Source: Pleodorina starrii (Eukaryota; Chlorophyta; Chlorophyceae; Chlamydomonadales; Volvocaceae). Taken from it: a stretch of DNA of 64,000 nucleotides. A program made the translations under genes and the position numbers. The notes below the pieces were generated by a model that was given only the letters and a program-made list of their open reading frames with translations, did not search any database and was not told the origin of the DNA. Location: NCBI GenBank assembly GCA_030267565.1, contig BRXU01000001.1, forward strand, positions 2,170,001-2,234,000. Reading direction: 5' to 3'. Each line of letters opens with the position of its first letter. Position 1 is the first letter of the stretch. Below, piece after piece: positions 11,211-22,788 of the stretch.

Positions 11211-13037
11211 CTAAAAGCTGGTTATCAGTTCTATATGTCTTCCAAGTTAGACATGACGAGAATGGGCTACTTGCAAGTGCAATCCCTCACGACGTCATGG
11301 TTGTGACCAAGTGACGAGGTAACCTACATGATATTATATTCTTTTTTACCGTTAACTCATGTACAGTTCCAGGCATCCACGAAATTGACACTTTTCGGTG
11401 GAAATGTCGACTGTACACTTCTGCCATACGGCAGTCGTGCACTTCTGCAGTTCGGCACTTTTGCGCCCGCAGTGATCCGCTGAACTTTGAAACAGCCATA
11501 TAGCCTTACTGCCGTTACAGTTGTGTTTCGCTTTGACAGGTAGAACAGCACCACGTGACGATTATTCGTTTGACGTCAACTTGCTTTTGGTCCATTTTGA
11601 CTGATTCACAAGGCTCTTTACTTTATCCTTATACAAACAAACGATCTAATGGCTAGGGCTGCCTAGCTTAGACTTCGCGCCGTGACTGACCTCCAGCTGG
11701 GCCGGCGAAGCCTAACCTGAAGTACTGGCTGGATGACCTTGCATGTGGTGTTGACATGGAGAAGATAGCTGCTGTCTGTTAGAGAGTTCACGGACCTGGA
11801 GCAAAAGAGGGCACGTCTGGTTGGCCTGGCAGTGTGGTTTGCATCGGCCCCCTTGGCTCCGCCTTTGAATGGGAAACTGCTCTAGCAACGATGGGCAAGT
11901 TACAACACCTACACCAAAGTCTGTGAGAGTGGCTAAAGGTATGGTGGGAGGAGTGTTGGAGAACTGATATACGGGTCGTGGAGAGCCTTACCCGCATCTG
12001 TCGCAATATGCAGATGTCATTATTCACGAACTGGGCTCCCCACTACCCAGGGACAGCGTGAAGGGTGAGCTTTTGCTGTTCCGCTCCCTTCTTATAAAGG
12101 CATATGCCGGGATGTTTTCGGCTCGCGGTTAAGAGTGTCGGGTTGAGGCCGCCAACGTCGACATCAATTAACTAAAATGTTGGATTGTAGGGATTTTGCT
12201 AAAGGATGGCGGGAACAAGTTGCGGACGCTTTCTCGGGTCTCGTGGCGGGACATCGGCGCCTTAGCTGGGGCAGCGCTACCCGAGGTACGTTGGTGTATT
12301 GGACGCATGTACAAAAATTTCCCGCACCGGAGCTATCGTCTGTGTGAGTCATGTCGTTGTCACCGAGGTCTGCAGCGATGTCCCGCGCTGCCATGCCTGC
12401 ACGAGCGAACTCATATGGGAGTCGATTGATTTAGGTTTGGACTCGTATGCCTATGACCAAATAGGGCTGCCGTTCAGCACCGAGTGTCACGGCAGCTTAC
12501 GGATGTCTTCTAGAGTTCTTGCCTGGCGCTGCGTGTTCCCTGCCGACCGGTTTGGCGGGACTGATAATGCAATTGGAGGAGCGGAATAATGCGTTATGTC
12601 CACACTCTGGGTCGTGCACTATCGCGGCTAGACGGTCGCAGTGTCTAGCCAACCAGCGCTGCGTCCTAGTCGGAAATGCACGCCGATCGCAATGGCGGAC
12701 AACCGAAAGCACGGCGGTACCTTCAAATCTGATGCACTCTTAGAGCTCGTTTTCAGCGTTATGTATGAGTCACCACTGGGCCTTCCTGCGAAGTTTGGGC
12801 ACCTTCAGGGGTCAGGGCCGTAAGTGCGCCGGACAGGCGCTTGCTTATGCACTCAAGGCCTACCATTATAATAATATAATTGAAAACATTAACCGCTGGG
12901 ATCACCTCGCGGACAGACTACCGGAATATTGTGCTTTCGTCTTACTAAAAACCCTAATGGCTGGCTTGAGTCGCTTGCTCCCAAGCCTACCAGCTACAAT
13001 GCATGGAGCAAGGGCTTTGAGGTTATAAGATGCGGGC
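11211..13037. other. intergenic, no gene recognised
   Basis: AT-richer than the flanking genes. Only short open frames are present, without convincing splice structure or recognisable motifs. It should hold the 5' region of the minus-strand unknown gene and the promoter of the TPR gene. Confidence 0.5.
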
Positions 13038-16000
13038 ATGAGGCAGCTCCCACCAAACGCTCACCAGGGCCTGCACCTTGCTGGCAACCAGCAGCGGATG
13101 GATGCTTCCTCGGTCCCCGCCTCAGCTTTCGCCGTGCGACGCCCCTCTCGCCCAGTCCTCGCGGCCGGCCCCTCGAACCCTAGCCTCTCCCTCCCTTCCG
13201 CCACCAGTACCAATCGCACCGTCGCTCTCAAAACCCAACCCTCCCAACCCCAGAGCCTGGATGGGGACGAGAGCACGGGCCTGTCTTCCCGCGTCGCGGC
13301 GCTGGGCGCCCCGGACCCTGCGGATGTTGCCGCGGCGCTGCAGCTGCTCAAGGGCTCCACCTCGGGCAGCGTCGGCGTCAGCGACGCCCCGGCGCAGGAC
13401 TCCACGGCCCGGGCCGCCGACGGGGTCCTGCTGTCGCTGGCGGTGGGGGCCAGTGCGCTGAGCCAGCGTGCCGCAGCCGCGAGGGCGGAGCTCAAGGTGG
13501 GGCAGGAGCGGCGAGGGACCCCGAGCTACCGTTATGGCTTATGGCTTATGGGGCAGGAGTGGAAGGAGTGGAAGGAGCTGTTTCTGTTGCTATATGGGGG
13601 CTCCAGACCCCGGGAAGGGAAGGAGAGAGGATAGCTGGCTAGCTGGCCGTGCCGGGTAGAAGCGGGGCGAGGGTCCGAGGCCTCCGAGCTACCGTTGGGT
13701 TGCGGGAATGAAGGAGGCGCTAACAGGAGGCCGGGGTTGGTGGGTGGAGGCTTGGGAGGGAGGGCGTCAGAGGAGGGTCGCCTGGCCTGGCCTGGCCTGG
13801 CTGTGCGGGACGCAGACGCAGACGCGGGTGTGGGAGCGCAGCGCACTGCGAGGAGGCTGCGGCTGCTTTGGGTCGCAGCCCAGGGGCTGTGCCTGCGACT
13901 TTCGCGACGGCGGCCTCGCACTTCGGCGCGACTGCGCCACGGCGGCCCAACGTCGGCGCTATACGGCGGCGGCCGCTACGGCGCTGTCACTACTGCGCAT
14001 GGCGCTTGCTACGGAAAGGCTTGGGCAGCCCCACGCGGCCGGCGGGCGCCTGTCCTCGAGCCTTCGTTGTCTGACATGCGATGCATCCGCAACGTCTGCT
14101 GGGGCCGTCCACGAGCGCCGCGGCTGCAGTGGCTGGCGGAGGAGCCACCACGGTCGGCCCCGCGGCAGCCGCGACCACGTCAGCACTGTGCTGGAATGTT
14201 CCAGCCGCCGTGTGCTGGAGTTTGTCAGCCGCAGTTTGTCAGCCGGTGAGGTCCCGTCAGCAAGGACAGGCGAGCGGAGAGGCGGCGAGCGGGGAGGCAG
14301 GCCGGAGCTGGAATGCAGCTAGGCAGCAGCAGGCAGTGCCGCGCATTGCTAGCGGTAAAGAGCACGGGACCGAGCCAGTCGGCGCAAGCCGTTGCTGAGG
14401 CGACGGGGGGGCTGCGTGGCCGGGTGGGGCCGGGTGGGATCGATCGGTCGCGAAAGCAGCCGGCGTGGCGATTGGTCGCACGTCCGGAACGACTGCGGTC
14501 GTCGATGCGCCGACAGTAAGCAAGCTCTGGCTGGCTTGCTGACTGCTTGGTTGCCTGGCTGCCTGGTGCTTCCGGTTCCAGTCATCTACGATGGTGTCGC
14601 TTTCAGCTCGGAAGATGGCTTGCGATCCGCTCTCGTCGGTGTGCAGCCGCCAAGCTATGCCGCCACAGAAACAGGCCAGGAAGTCAGGACCCGGCTCCTC
14701 ACCAGCCGTGCAGCGCATGCCAACGGCGTCCTCCACTGTCTCCGCGAGCCGTGCACATCTCCCGCCAGCGGCAGCTGCAGCGAGACGCCACCAGCTGCCA
14801 CACAGCGGCGTGGCGGCCCCTTTACACCGCGCGCCCCCGTCCGAACCTCCTCCTGATACCAACGGGAACAGCTCTTGCTGCTCGGTCGGACCCGCTCCTG
14901 CTCCTGCTGCTTTAGGCAACTTTGCAGCTTGTCTTTCTTCCCGTTGACCGCAACCCCTCCGCTCTCTGCCTTTGCCTTCGCCTGCCAGACCATTGACATG
15001 AGCAGCGGGATGAGTCGCGACGCCGCACGCCAGGTGGCGTCCAAGTTGGAGGGCGTGGCGGCGGCGGCGGTGGAGGCGGGCAAGCAGCGGGAGGCGCTCA
15101 GCCTGTGCCTCCACGCGCACTCGCTGACGGTAGGCGGGTCTGGGGCGGGGGCGCGTGTGGGTGTGGATGGGGGTCGGGCGGGTGCCGCCCATGCGTTTGC
15201 CGCCGTGTCCGTGTCCGTCCCGTGCGCAACCCATTTCCAAGTGGAATGGAAGGGGAGGACGTTCCCGCTGATTACCCAGCTGGTCAGGAACTCTGGGTGT
15301 TGTTGGGAGATCTAATACGGTAGTTGGCTTTCATCTTTAAAATGGGAGTCCTGGGTTTGATATTCCTGATATTCCTGAGGAACGGGTATCACTAAAGTAT
15401 CCATGAACATCATCGTTGATTCTCCTCTATCCTCCTGGCCCAAGTGCTGTTACCGGGACCACGGGGAGCGGGTCGTCCCCACCAGGTCATTTGCTTGATG
15501 CTTCGAAAATATTTTGCCCCCTTCGGCCCTGACTCGCTCGTTCACAAGGTATTCAGTCAGGTCGTGCATCATGTATCTCTGCATGCCAAAACACATTCTT
15601 ATGTGCATTTATTTATGTTTTTAATGTTGCTACCCAGTTTCGATCTGGGGACCTTCTGTGTGTTAGACAGATGTGATTCCACTACACCATAGCAACTTGG
15701 ATGCTGACACAGGCAATGGAGAAAACTATCATAGGATTACGCCCCACATGCGGCAGCCGGACGGGACGTGCACAGCTGGACACGTGGCTGCCCTCGTAGC
15801 GGAGTGGAACGGGGGAGATCAGGCGTGGACACCGGCAGGGTTCCTCGCTAGGACGGGGCGAAAACCACGTGCAGGGGAGGGGGGCCGCCCGCGGGGGCGC
15901 CCGTCCTTGCATGCAGACGGGGCTTGTGGGTATTGGAGCCTTCTTGGAACCGTACCGGCGCTGGAACTGCGTTGCCTCTCCCAGGCCCGCTTGACTGGTC

Positions 16001-19000
16001 TCCTTGCTCTTGGGTCGGCCAGAGTTTGAGTGCTTGGCCCTGAGCCTGACCCTTCCTCCCCGACCTCTCGACTCCGCCGCCCCTGCGCTCCGCCCGCCTG
16101 CCTCCCATTCGTATCCTAGCCTGCCAGCCTGCATGTACGGCCTGCTCTTCCTTACCCCTGCTCTTTCCACGCACCCCAGCGCCCACACCGCCCCGCCTCG
16201 CCCCGCCCCGTCTCCGCCCCTCCGCTGCGGCTTCTCCTCCGTTTCCCCGGCCCCCCGCCCCCCAGGCTGACGCGGAGGGCCCCGACTCGCCCCAGGCCGC
16301 CCACTGCCTGGTCCGCGTGGCGCGTGTGCTGATGCTGATGGGCCGCCTGCCGCATGCGGAGATGATCGCCAAACACGCGGCCCAGCAGACGGCCAAGGTG
16401 GGCTGCGCAACGCGCCGCACTGCCCCACAGCACCCCGTGGCCTTGCGCCGCCTGAGTGTAACCCTTGCCCTTATCCGCGTCAGCCTTTGCTTGCTTGCTG
16501 GCCAGCTCGCCTGGCCGGCTTCGTGTACCTTTCGCCTTTCGCGGCTGTCGTGCTGTTCGGAACGAGCGGGCCACGTCATATCACATTGTCCCTGAAGGAG
16601 GCCGCCAGCCCGGGCGCACCTGACCGGTATCTAATTTACTAACCACCAACTATCGATACCCGGTACTGGGACTGGCATCGACTGCGGGCCCCGGGCGGGT
16701 GTGTCTGTGTCTGTGTTGTGTCTGACTGTCTGAAAGTGTTGTTTGTCCGCTTGCTCCGTGCACGCAGGGCTTTGGGTTGGAGCACCGGGCTCCCGCTGAG
16801 GCTCTGATGCTGGTGGGGGAGGTACTGGGGGTGGAGGGCAAGTTCGAGGAGGCGAAGAACCACCTCAGGTGAGGGAGCGCGGGTGGGGTGTGTGTGTGTG
16901 GGGGGGGGTAGGTGGGGTTGGAGGGGGGGTGCGGATAGCAATGAGTGGGTGCAACGGGAGAGATGAAAGGTGCGGGAGAGCCGACGGCTGGGCACGCGCC
17001 CAACGCCCAACACCCCAGCTGCGGCTCCGCAGTAGCAACCCACCGGTACTCGAGCCGCTCAGTTTGCCGGGCTCTGGCTGCTGCCCATCATCGCGCCTCA
17101 CATGCCGCCCTCACTGCCAACCGGGCAACCCGGCGGCCTGCCCTCATGCCCCGCCCTACCCACTCTGCCCGCCCCGCCCGCCCTGCCCGGTGCCCGCTAG
17201 TACCCGTCCATCGTTCCGTCCGTTCGTCGCCCCCTCGCTCGTCCCCCTCTGCCGCAGCGTGGCTCTGGAGCTGTACATTTGCGCGGTGGGCCGCAGCTCG
17301 GCGGAGACTGCGGACATCTACATGCGGCTAGGTGGGTGGGGGGGTGGGGGTCAGGGAGTGGTATGCTCCCTGGGGGGGAGGCGGGGGGTGTATGTGTTTG
17401 GGGGGCGCACAGTGGGCTAGGAGATGAACGGGACTGTGTTGGGGGCAATGGGGCTTTCCTCGAGACCACGTTCGTCCGTCCGTCCGAAGGGACCAACGGA
17501 GTCGAACAGCGGCACAGCCGTGTACTGGAAGGCCGTCAGGGCAGGGGGAGGGGCTTCATGAATCATGATAGCGCTTAGGGGGCCAAAGGACGCGGAGAGA
17601 CGGAGGTTGCTGCAACCAAGCAGTTACCAGTGCCAACGAGCCATCGCGCACTCGGATAACCCCTCTCGCACTCGTATAAGCCCTCGCCGCTGCCCTGCCT
17701 GTGACCCGTTCCCTGCCTCCACCCTCTTACCCCCCCGCCCCCCTACCGTCCTCCCTCCTCCCTGCTCCTGCCCCCCTCTCTGCTCCCTCGCCCCGCCTTC
17801 TTCCCCTCCCTTCAGGCGAGCTGCACCGGCAGCGGTTGCTGTACGACGAGGCGGCTCGGCTGTTCCGCCAGGCTCTGAACACTCGCAAGCGGGTGCTGGG
17901 ACCGCGCTGTCCGGAGACGGCGGCGTGCATGGAGGCGCTGGCGGGTGAGTTCTGGGGGGTTCTGGGGGGGTCCTTTGGGGGAAGAGGAGAGGAGAGGAGG
18001 CGCTGGGGGACGGGTTGGGGCGGGGCCGGGGACGGGGGGCGGTCTGGGGCTGGGGAGGGCGGGGGGGGACGGGCTGGGGCTGGGGCTGGGGGCGGAGGGC
18101 AAGGACGTGAAACCACGGCCGTTGTTGTGGTTGTTTGCCTCTTAAAGCGGGCTTGAGACACCGGAAGAAGGGTGGAGCCAACGGACCAGCTGGCCCTTGG
18201 TGCACTGTAGCGGAGGCGACCAGGGCAGCCGAGGCGCCCATCCAGACCAGACCAGGCAGCACATGTCACCCAGACAGGAAGGAGCGAACCCGTGGCGGGG
18301 TGGGGGCCGAAGACGCTGTGAAACCCAACCCCCGCGACCACGTGGGGGAGTTTCCTTTCCCTCCCCAGTCCCCACACTTGCCTCCACCTCTACCTCCAGG
18401 TGTCATGTACGACAGCCGGCAGTACCTCCAGGCGGAGCAGTTGTACGGCCAGCTGCTGCAGCTGCACCTGGACATGAACGGAGGCGGACACAGCGCGGGG
18501 GGGCTGGCGGCGATGGGGCGGCTGGCGGCGGTGCAGGCGGCGGACGGGCGCGACCGGGAGGCGGAGACGACGCTCAAGCGCGCGCAGGCGGCGGCGGTCA
18601 AGGTGCGCATGCGACGCTGCGACCGTGCCCAAGCGCGTGTGTCTGGGTGTCTCAGGGTATTAGGATGTGCTGCGACCGGTCCCAGCCGCGTGTGTATCTG
18701 GGTGTCTGGATGTCTGGGTGTTAGGGTGGTTTTAGGGTGATTTGAGTTGCGGGAGCTGCACCGCAGGGGGGGTATGAGGCCCGCATCGGCACGGCGGCTT
18801 TGGTGCAGTGGCGGCGCTGCGGACCCCCTTCCACGGCCGCCAATCGCGACTACGGTAGGATGCGAGAGTTACAATGAGGGACCGCTAGGGTCCTGCGCTG
18901 GCGCATTCTGAGACTAGGGACGAGTGCGGTACCCGTCCTTTGCCCGCACGGCCTGCTCTACTACGGTACCTATCCCCCATTACCCAGCGCCCCTCCCCCC

Positions 19001-19583
19001 GTCCCTCTTCTCCCCTTCTCCCCTCGTCCTCCCCCGTCCATCCTCCTCCCCCGCCCCTCGCCCTTGCCCCCCCCCCCGCCCCTCGCCCTTGCCCCCCCCC
19101 CCGCCCTCTCGCGTATTTCTCATTCTCTCTCTCCCCCGCCCTTTCTCTCGCGCGGGCACACACGTGACACGTCACGCAGCTGTACGGCACCGAGCACCCC
19201 GCCACTCACGGCGTCAATCTGGAGTTGGCTCGGCTGCTGATGCGGCGGAGGGACGCCCCCGCGGGGGAGGTGCACCTGCGGGCCGCGGAGCAGCTGCTGC
19301 GGGGCTGCCTGAGACACGCGGCGCGACCCACCCCGGGGGGCGGCAAGGCGGTGGGCGCCAAGGCACCGCCGTCGGTGGCGGCGTACCAGCAGCAGCAGGA
19401 GGAGGGCGCGGCGGGGGTGGCGGCGGAGGCGCAGGTGCGGCTGCCGCCTGCCGGGCGGGCGGGCGGGCGGGCGGGCGAGTCATAGGTTGGTCCATTGACC
19501 CATGGGCGGGTGTCCCATGGGTTGGCCCATGGGTCGATCGGTGGGTGTGGGTCGGCTCGTCAGCGGGTCCCCGCTTTTCCCTG

Positions 19584-19652
<69 letters not shown>

Positions 19653-22600
19653 GCTCTGGTCAGGGTCCTCCGGTGCCCGGACTCGGTGTCTTCATCCCCT
19701 CCGCCAGCTGTCAGCTGCCGCCACCCCCTCTCGCCTCCTGAGCCCCCCCTTCACGTGCTGCCGCCTCTGTCTCTCCGTTGCCCCGCCCGGGTGTATTGGC
19801 CCGCATGTGCGGTTCCGGGTGTGTGTGCGTATGTGCGTGTGTGCGTGTGTTTGTGCGTGTGTGTATGCGTGTGTGTGTCGTTACAGTATCTGACCGGGCC
19901 CTGACGCTGGCCAGGGGCTGCTAACCCAGCCCCGACGGAAAGACCGCCTAAGCACTCTCCCCCTTGCGGTGGGAGAAGGGCGTGAGGGGCCGCTACCCCC
20001 TCCTGCTCGACGCAGAGCTGGCTGCGTCATACACCCCATATACGGGTGTACGGCGCAGCGGCTCCCCAAAGGCTTGAGCTCACAGCCTGCCTTATACGGC
20101 AGCTGGGCCCTTCGTCCGCACAAACAGCAGTCGCGCCGGCGCACTACGCGGCGCCCGCGCTGTCCTGCCCGCCCTGAAGTCCTTGCAGCGCCGGGGCGCC
20201 CGGCCGGCCTGCTACCGGCTGGCGGTGCTCCTCTAGGCGCGAAAACAAAGCGCTGAGAACCTGCCCCGAGCTTGGTCCGGCTCGTGGGCGGTCAGCACCA
20301 AAGGAGAACCCAAGACAGCGCGCGCCCTACCCCTACTACTACTCCTACTACGACGGCCCCGGAGAGGCCGGGGGGTGGCCCCTAGAGGCCGAGCTCCAGA
20401 GCGCCGCTTGGCCTCGACGCGGCAGGAGGTCGGGAGCGGGCCTTGCGGCAGCGGGCTAGGTGACGGAGCTATAGTTCGCACTAGGCGGCACCTCGCCAAC
20501 TCGCCTCACTCTCGCTATACCCGCTCCCTAAAGCCTCCCTCGCCTACAAAAGGCAGCCCGCGGCGGTCTCTGCACCCTAAGTCCTCTCGGACCCAAAGGA
20601 ACCCCCCCACCTCCCCTCCTCTCACGCCTCCCTGCCTCGACGCCCTAAGTTCCCTCCCTCACCCCTAAAGCCCCTTCATCCCCTCACTCCACGACCCCTC
20701 CCTCTCCCTCCATACCCATCCCTGCGTGCTGCACACACTGAAAGTGGCCGTTGACCACCGCCAGGATGGGATGGTCAGGCCCTACCCCCTCCCATCCCCG
20801 CCTTGGCACGTCTAGCTCCGCAAACCCCCGCACACGCTGCCAAAAATCTAGCGCTGCGCGCGCCTTGGCCACCTCGACTGGGTCTGGGGCATCCGGGGCG
20901 GTAGGCGAGTTCCTGACTGCCCACAGCCCCACGCGCGCCCGTTCCATGGCCGTGAGTGCCGCCAGGCAGATCACGTCCCACACGCACTGCTGCACGCCTG
21001 GCGGTGGCTCCGCCAGCCACACGTTTGCCCGGGTGATGGGCCCGGGCACGTGGGCGGCGATCTGCTGCACCACCGCTTGCGCCACCGGGCACTCCCAGAA
21101 GTGGTGTGCACGCGGCGAGCATGCGTGTGGGCCGGCTCCCCCGTACGCGCCGCACTTGCATTGTTCTGGTGCCGCTCCCCTGATGTGGCTGTTGCCGGGG
21201 AGCGGCACGCCGTCCTGTGCCAACCGCCAGAGCGTCTCAAAGTGTTCGCGCTCCCATTTGATGGGCCACATTCGCCGGAGCATTGCCAGTACGCCTGCTG
21301 CTGGCGCCACTTCGGCGGCGGCTGGCTGGCTGATGTCCCGGCGGGTGGGCTCCTGCTGTTGCTGCTGCCGCTGCGGGTTGCTCCCGGGCTTCCCGCTCGT
21401 AGGCTGCGTGCAGGCGGGCTCGGCGCTCCGTTACTGGCTGCATCTGCAGTTGAGTGGCTTGGCGGACGGAGAGGTCGCGCAGCTTGATGCTGAGTGACCC
21501 CCCAAACCGCCAGCCCACCCGCCTCACGAACCGAGCTCGTATCGTCTCCTCCGTATGTGTGTGTGTGGTTGTGTTCCAGGTGCTGCTAGCGGAGCTGGTC
21601 AGTCGGAAGGGGCGCCACGAGGAGGCGGAGAGGCTGCTGACCCAGGTGGTGGGGGGAGGGCGGGATGGAGCTGGGGGGGGCCATGGGGCTGGGCTCTGGG
21701 GTGGGGTGGGGTTGGGTGGGACTCGGGGCCTGGTTTGGGTGTAGCGGAGCAAGCAGCAGCAGTGGGGGAAAAGTCGGTCCCGCCCCCCCAACCTGCCGCT
21801 CCCGTCACTCGCCGTCACTCGTGCTGCACGTCGCCCTGCTCCTCCTTCCTCCGCCCTCCTCCCCACCCTCCTTCCTCCTCCTTATCCTCCCCTCCCCACC
21901 CCACCCTCATCTCCCCGTCCTCCGCCCTCCTCCTCACCCCCCTTCCTTGCTTCTCCTCCCCCCTCCTCGACACCTCCCCCTCCCCTCCCCCTCCCCTCCC
22001 CCTCCCCTCCCCTCCCCTCCCCTCCCCTCCCCTCCCCTCCCCTCCCCTCCCCTCCCCTCCCCTCCCCTCCCCTCCCCTCCCCTCCCCTCCCCTCCCCTCC
22101 CCTCCCCTCCCCTCCCCTCCCCTCCCCTCCCCTCCCCTCCCCTCCCCTCCCCTCCCCTCCCCTCCCCTCCCCTCCCCTCCCCTCCCCTCCCCTCCCCTCC
22201 CCTCCCCTCCCCTCCCCTCCCCTCCCCTCCCCATCCCACCCCAAACGACAGGCACTGGAGGCCCACACTCGGCATCACGGTCTGGAGCACCCCGCCAGTG
22301 TGGACTGCATGTGCGCGCTGGCGGCCGTCCTGGCGCAGCGGGGGCGGGAGGCGGTGGGGGAGCCCATGGCGCGGCGGGCGCTGGGGTGCGCCCTGGCACT
22401 GCACGGGGAGTCGCACCCGCAGGTGGCGGCGTGCATGGTGGCGCTGGGAGGTGAGGGAAGGGGAGGGAAGGGAAGGGAAGGGCGGGGACGCATTGCTGGG
22501 CCCTGGATCCGTTCGCTAACGTCGCTTCTGTACCTCCGCTGCGGTGCCGTATCTTCTTACTTACCCCCACGCCCACGCCCACGCACACGCACACGTCCAC

Positions 22601-22788
22601 GTCCACGCCCCCGCCCCCGTCCATCAGACAACCTGGTTGCCAAGGGCGACACCTTTGAGGCTCACTCCATGTACCGGGGGGCCCACCGGCTGTTGGAGGC
22701 CGCCAAGGGCCCCGAGGACGAGGAGACGATGCGCGTGAAGCAGCTGGCGGGGCAGCTGGAGAAGGAGGGAGGCATGGTGCAGGAGTAA
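13038..22788 (+). CDS. TPR-repeat (kinesin-light-chain-like TPR) protein, possibly organelle-targeted
   Basis: Eleven exons: 13038-13496, 14989-15129, 16266-16397, 16768-16868, 17258-17331, 17816-17944, 18400-18602, 19180-19434, 21580-21645, 22252-22450, 22628-22788. They sum to 1920 nt, 639 residues, in frame throughout. An in-frame TAA at 13026 makes the ATG at 13038 the first possible start; a second Met is at 13098. The N-terminus is rich in Ser, Ala, Arg and Pro with few acids, like a plastid or mitochondrial presequence (inference). From about residue 154 on come paired helices of TPR type, for example [46 protein letters not shown] and a last repeat near [13 protein letters not shown]. 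Such repeats act as protein-binding scaffolds; the partner is unknown. Intron 8 carries a retrotransposon fragment and intron 9 a CCCCT array. No close TGTAA follows the stop; the first seen is near 24636. Confidence 0.88.
15625..15696 (-). tRNA. tRNA-Val (anticodon AAC)
   Basis: Reading the minus strand from 15696: acceptor GTTGCTA pairs perfectly with TAGCAAC. The D arm has box A TGGTGTAGTGG. The anticodon stem TCTGT/ACAGA closes the loop CTAACAC (anticodon AAC). The T stem CCCAG/CTGGG closes the loop ATCGAAA, and the discriminator is A. All stems pair and no intron is present. The T loop starts with A where nearly all tRNAs have T54, so box B is off consensus. It lies antisense inside intron 2 of the TPR gene. 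Confidence 0.8.
19585..19650 (+). repeat. (TCTG)n microsatellite, about 16 copies
   Basis: Near-perfect tetranucleotide run in intron 8 of the TPR gene. Confidence 0.95.
19879..21552 (-). mobile_element. 5'-truncated non-LTR retrotransposon, antisense in TPR intron 8
   Basis: The element reads on the minus strand: the C-terminal end of the ORF, then an 800-bp 3' UTR ending in GTAACGA followed by a CA-rich tract (seen as GT on the plus strand, 19820-19878). The 3' UTR is repeated in opposite orientation at 42984-43212 and 43272-44038. A TG-rich tract also lies on the far side (about 21553-21576), so the copy is bracketed by CA/TG microsatellite. The host gene's exon 9 begins at 21580. Confidence 0.75.
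20684..21550 (-). pseudogene. C-terminal fragment of a non-LTR retrotransposon polyprotein (zinc-finger end, frameshifted)
   Basis: An open frame 21310-20684 contains C51-x-C53, C64, H69-H70 and C74 with the local context [10 protein letters not shown]. This is the usual zinc-binding motif C-terminal to reverse transcriptase/RNase H in L1-like elements. Upstream (about 21550-21300) a second frame holds [18 protein letters not shown] and [17 protein letters not shown]. The two frames join only with a shift around 21300-21340. No reverse transcriptase catalytic part is present, so the copy is dead. Confidence 0.7.
21979..22233 (+). repeat. (CCCCT)n pentanucleotide array in TPR intron 9
   Basis: About 250 bp of near-perfect 5-bp repeat, pure pyrimidine on the sense strand, ending about 20 bp before the exon 10 acceptor at 22250-22251. 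The long charged open frames that cross it on both strands are artefacts of the repeat. Confidence 0.95.

Noticed and set aside
13038..22788. Kinesin light chain
   Set aside because: Only the TPR pattern is shared; the N-terminal coiled coil of kinesin light chains is absent and the N-terminus looks like a targeting sequence.
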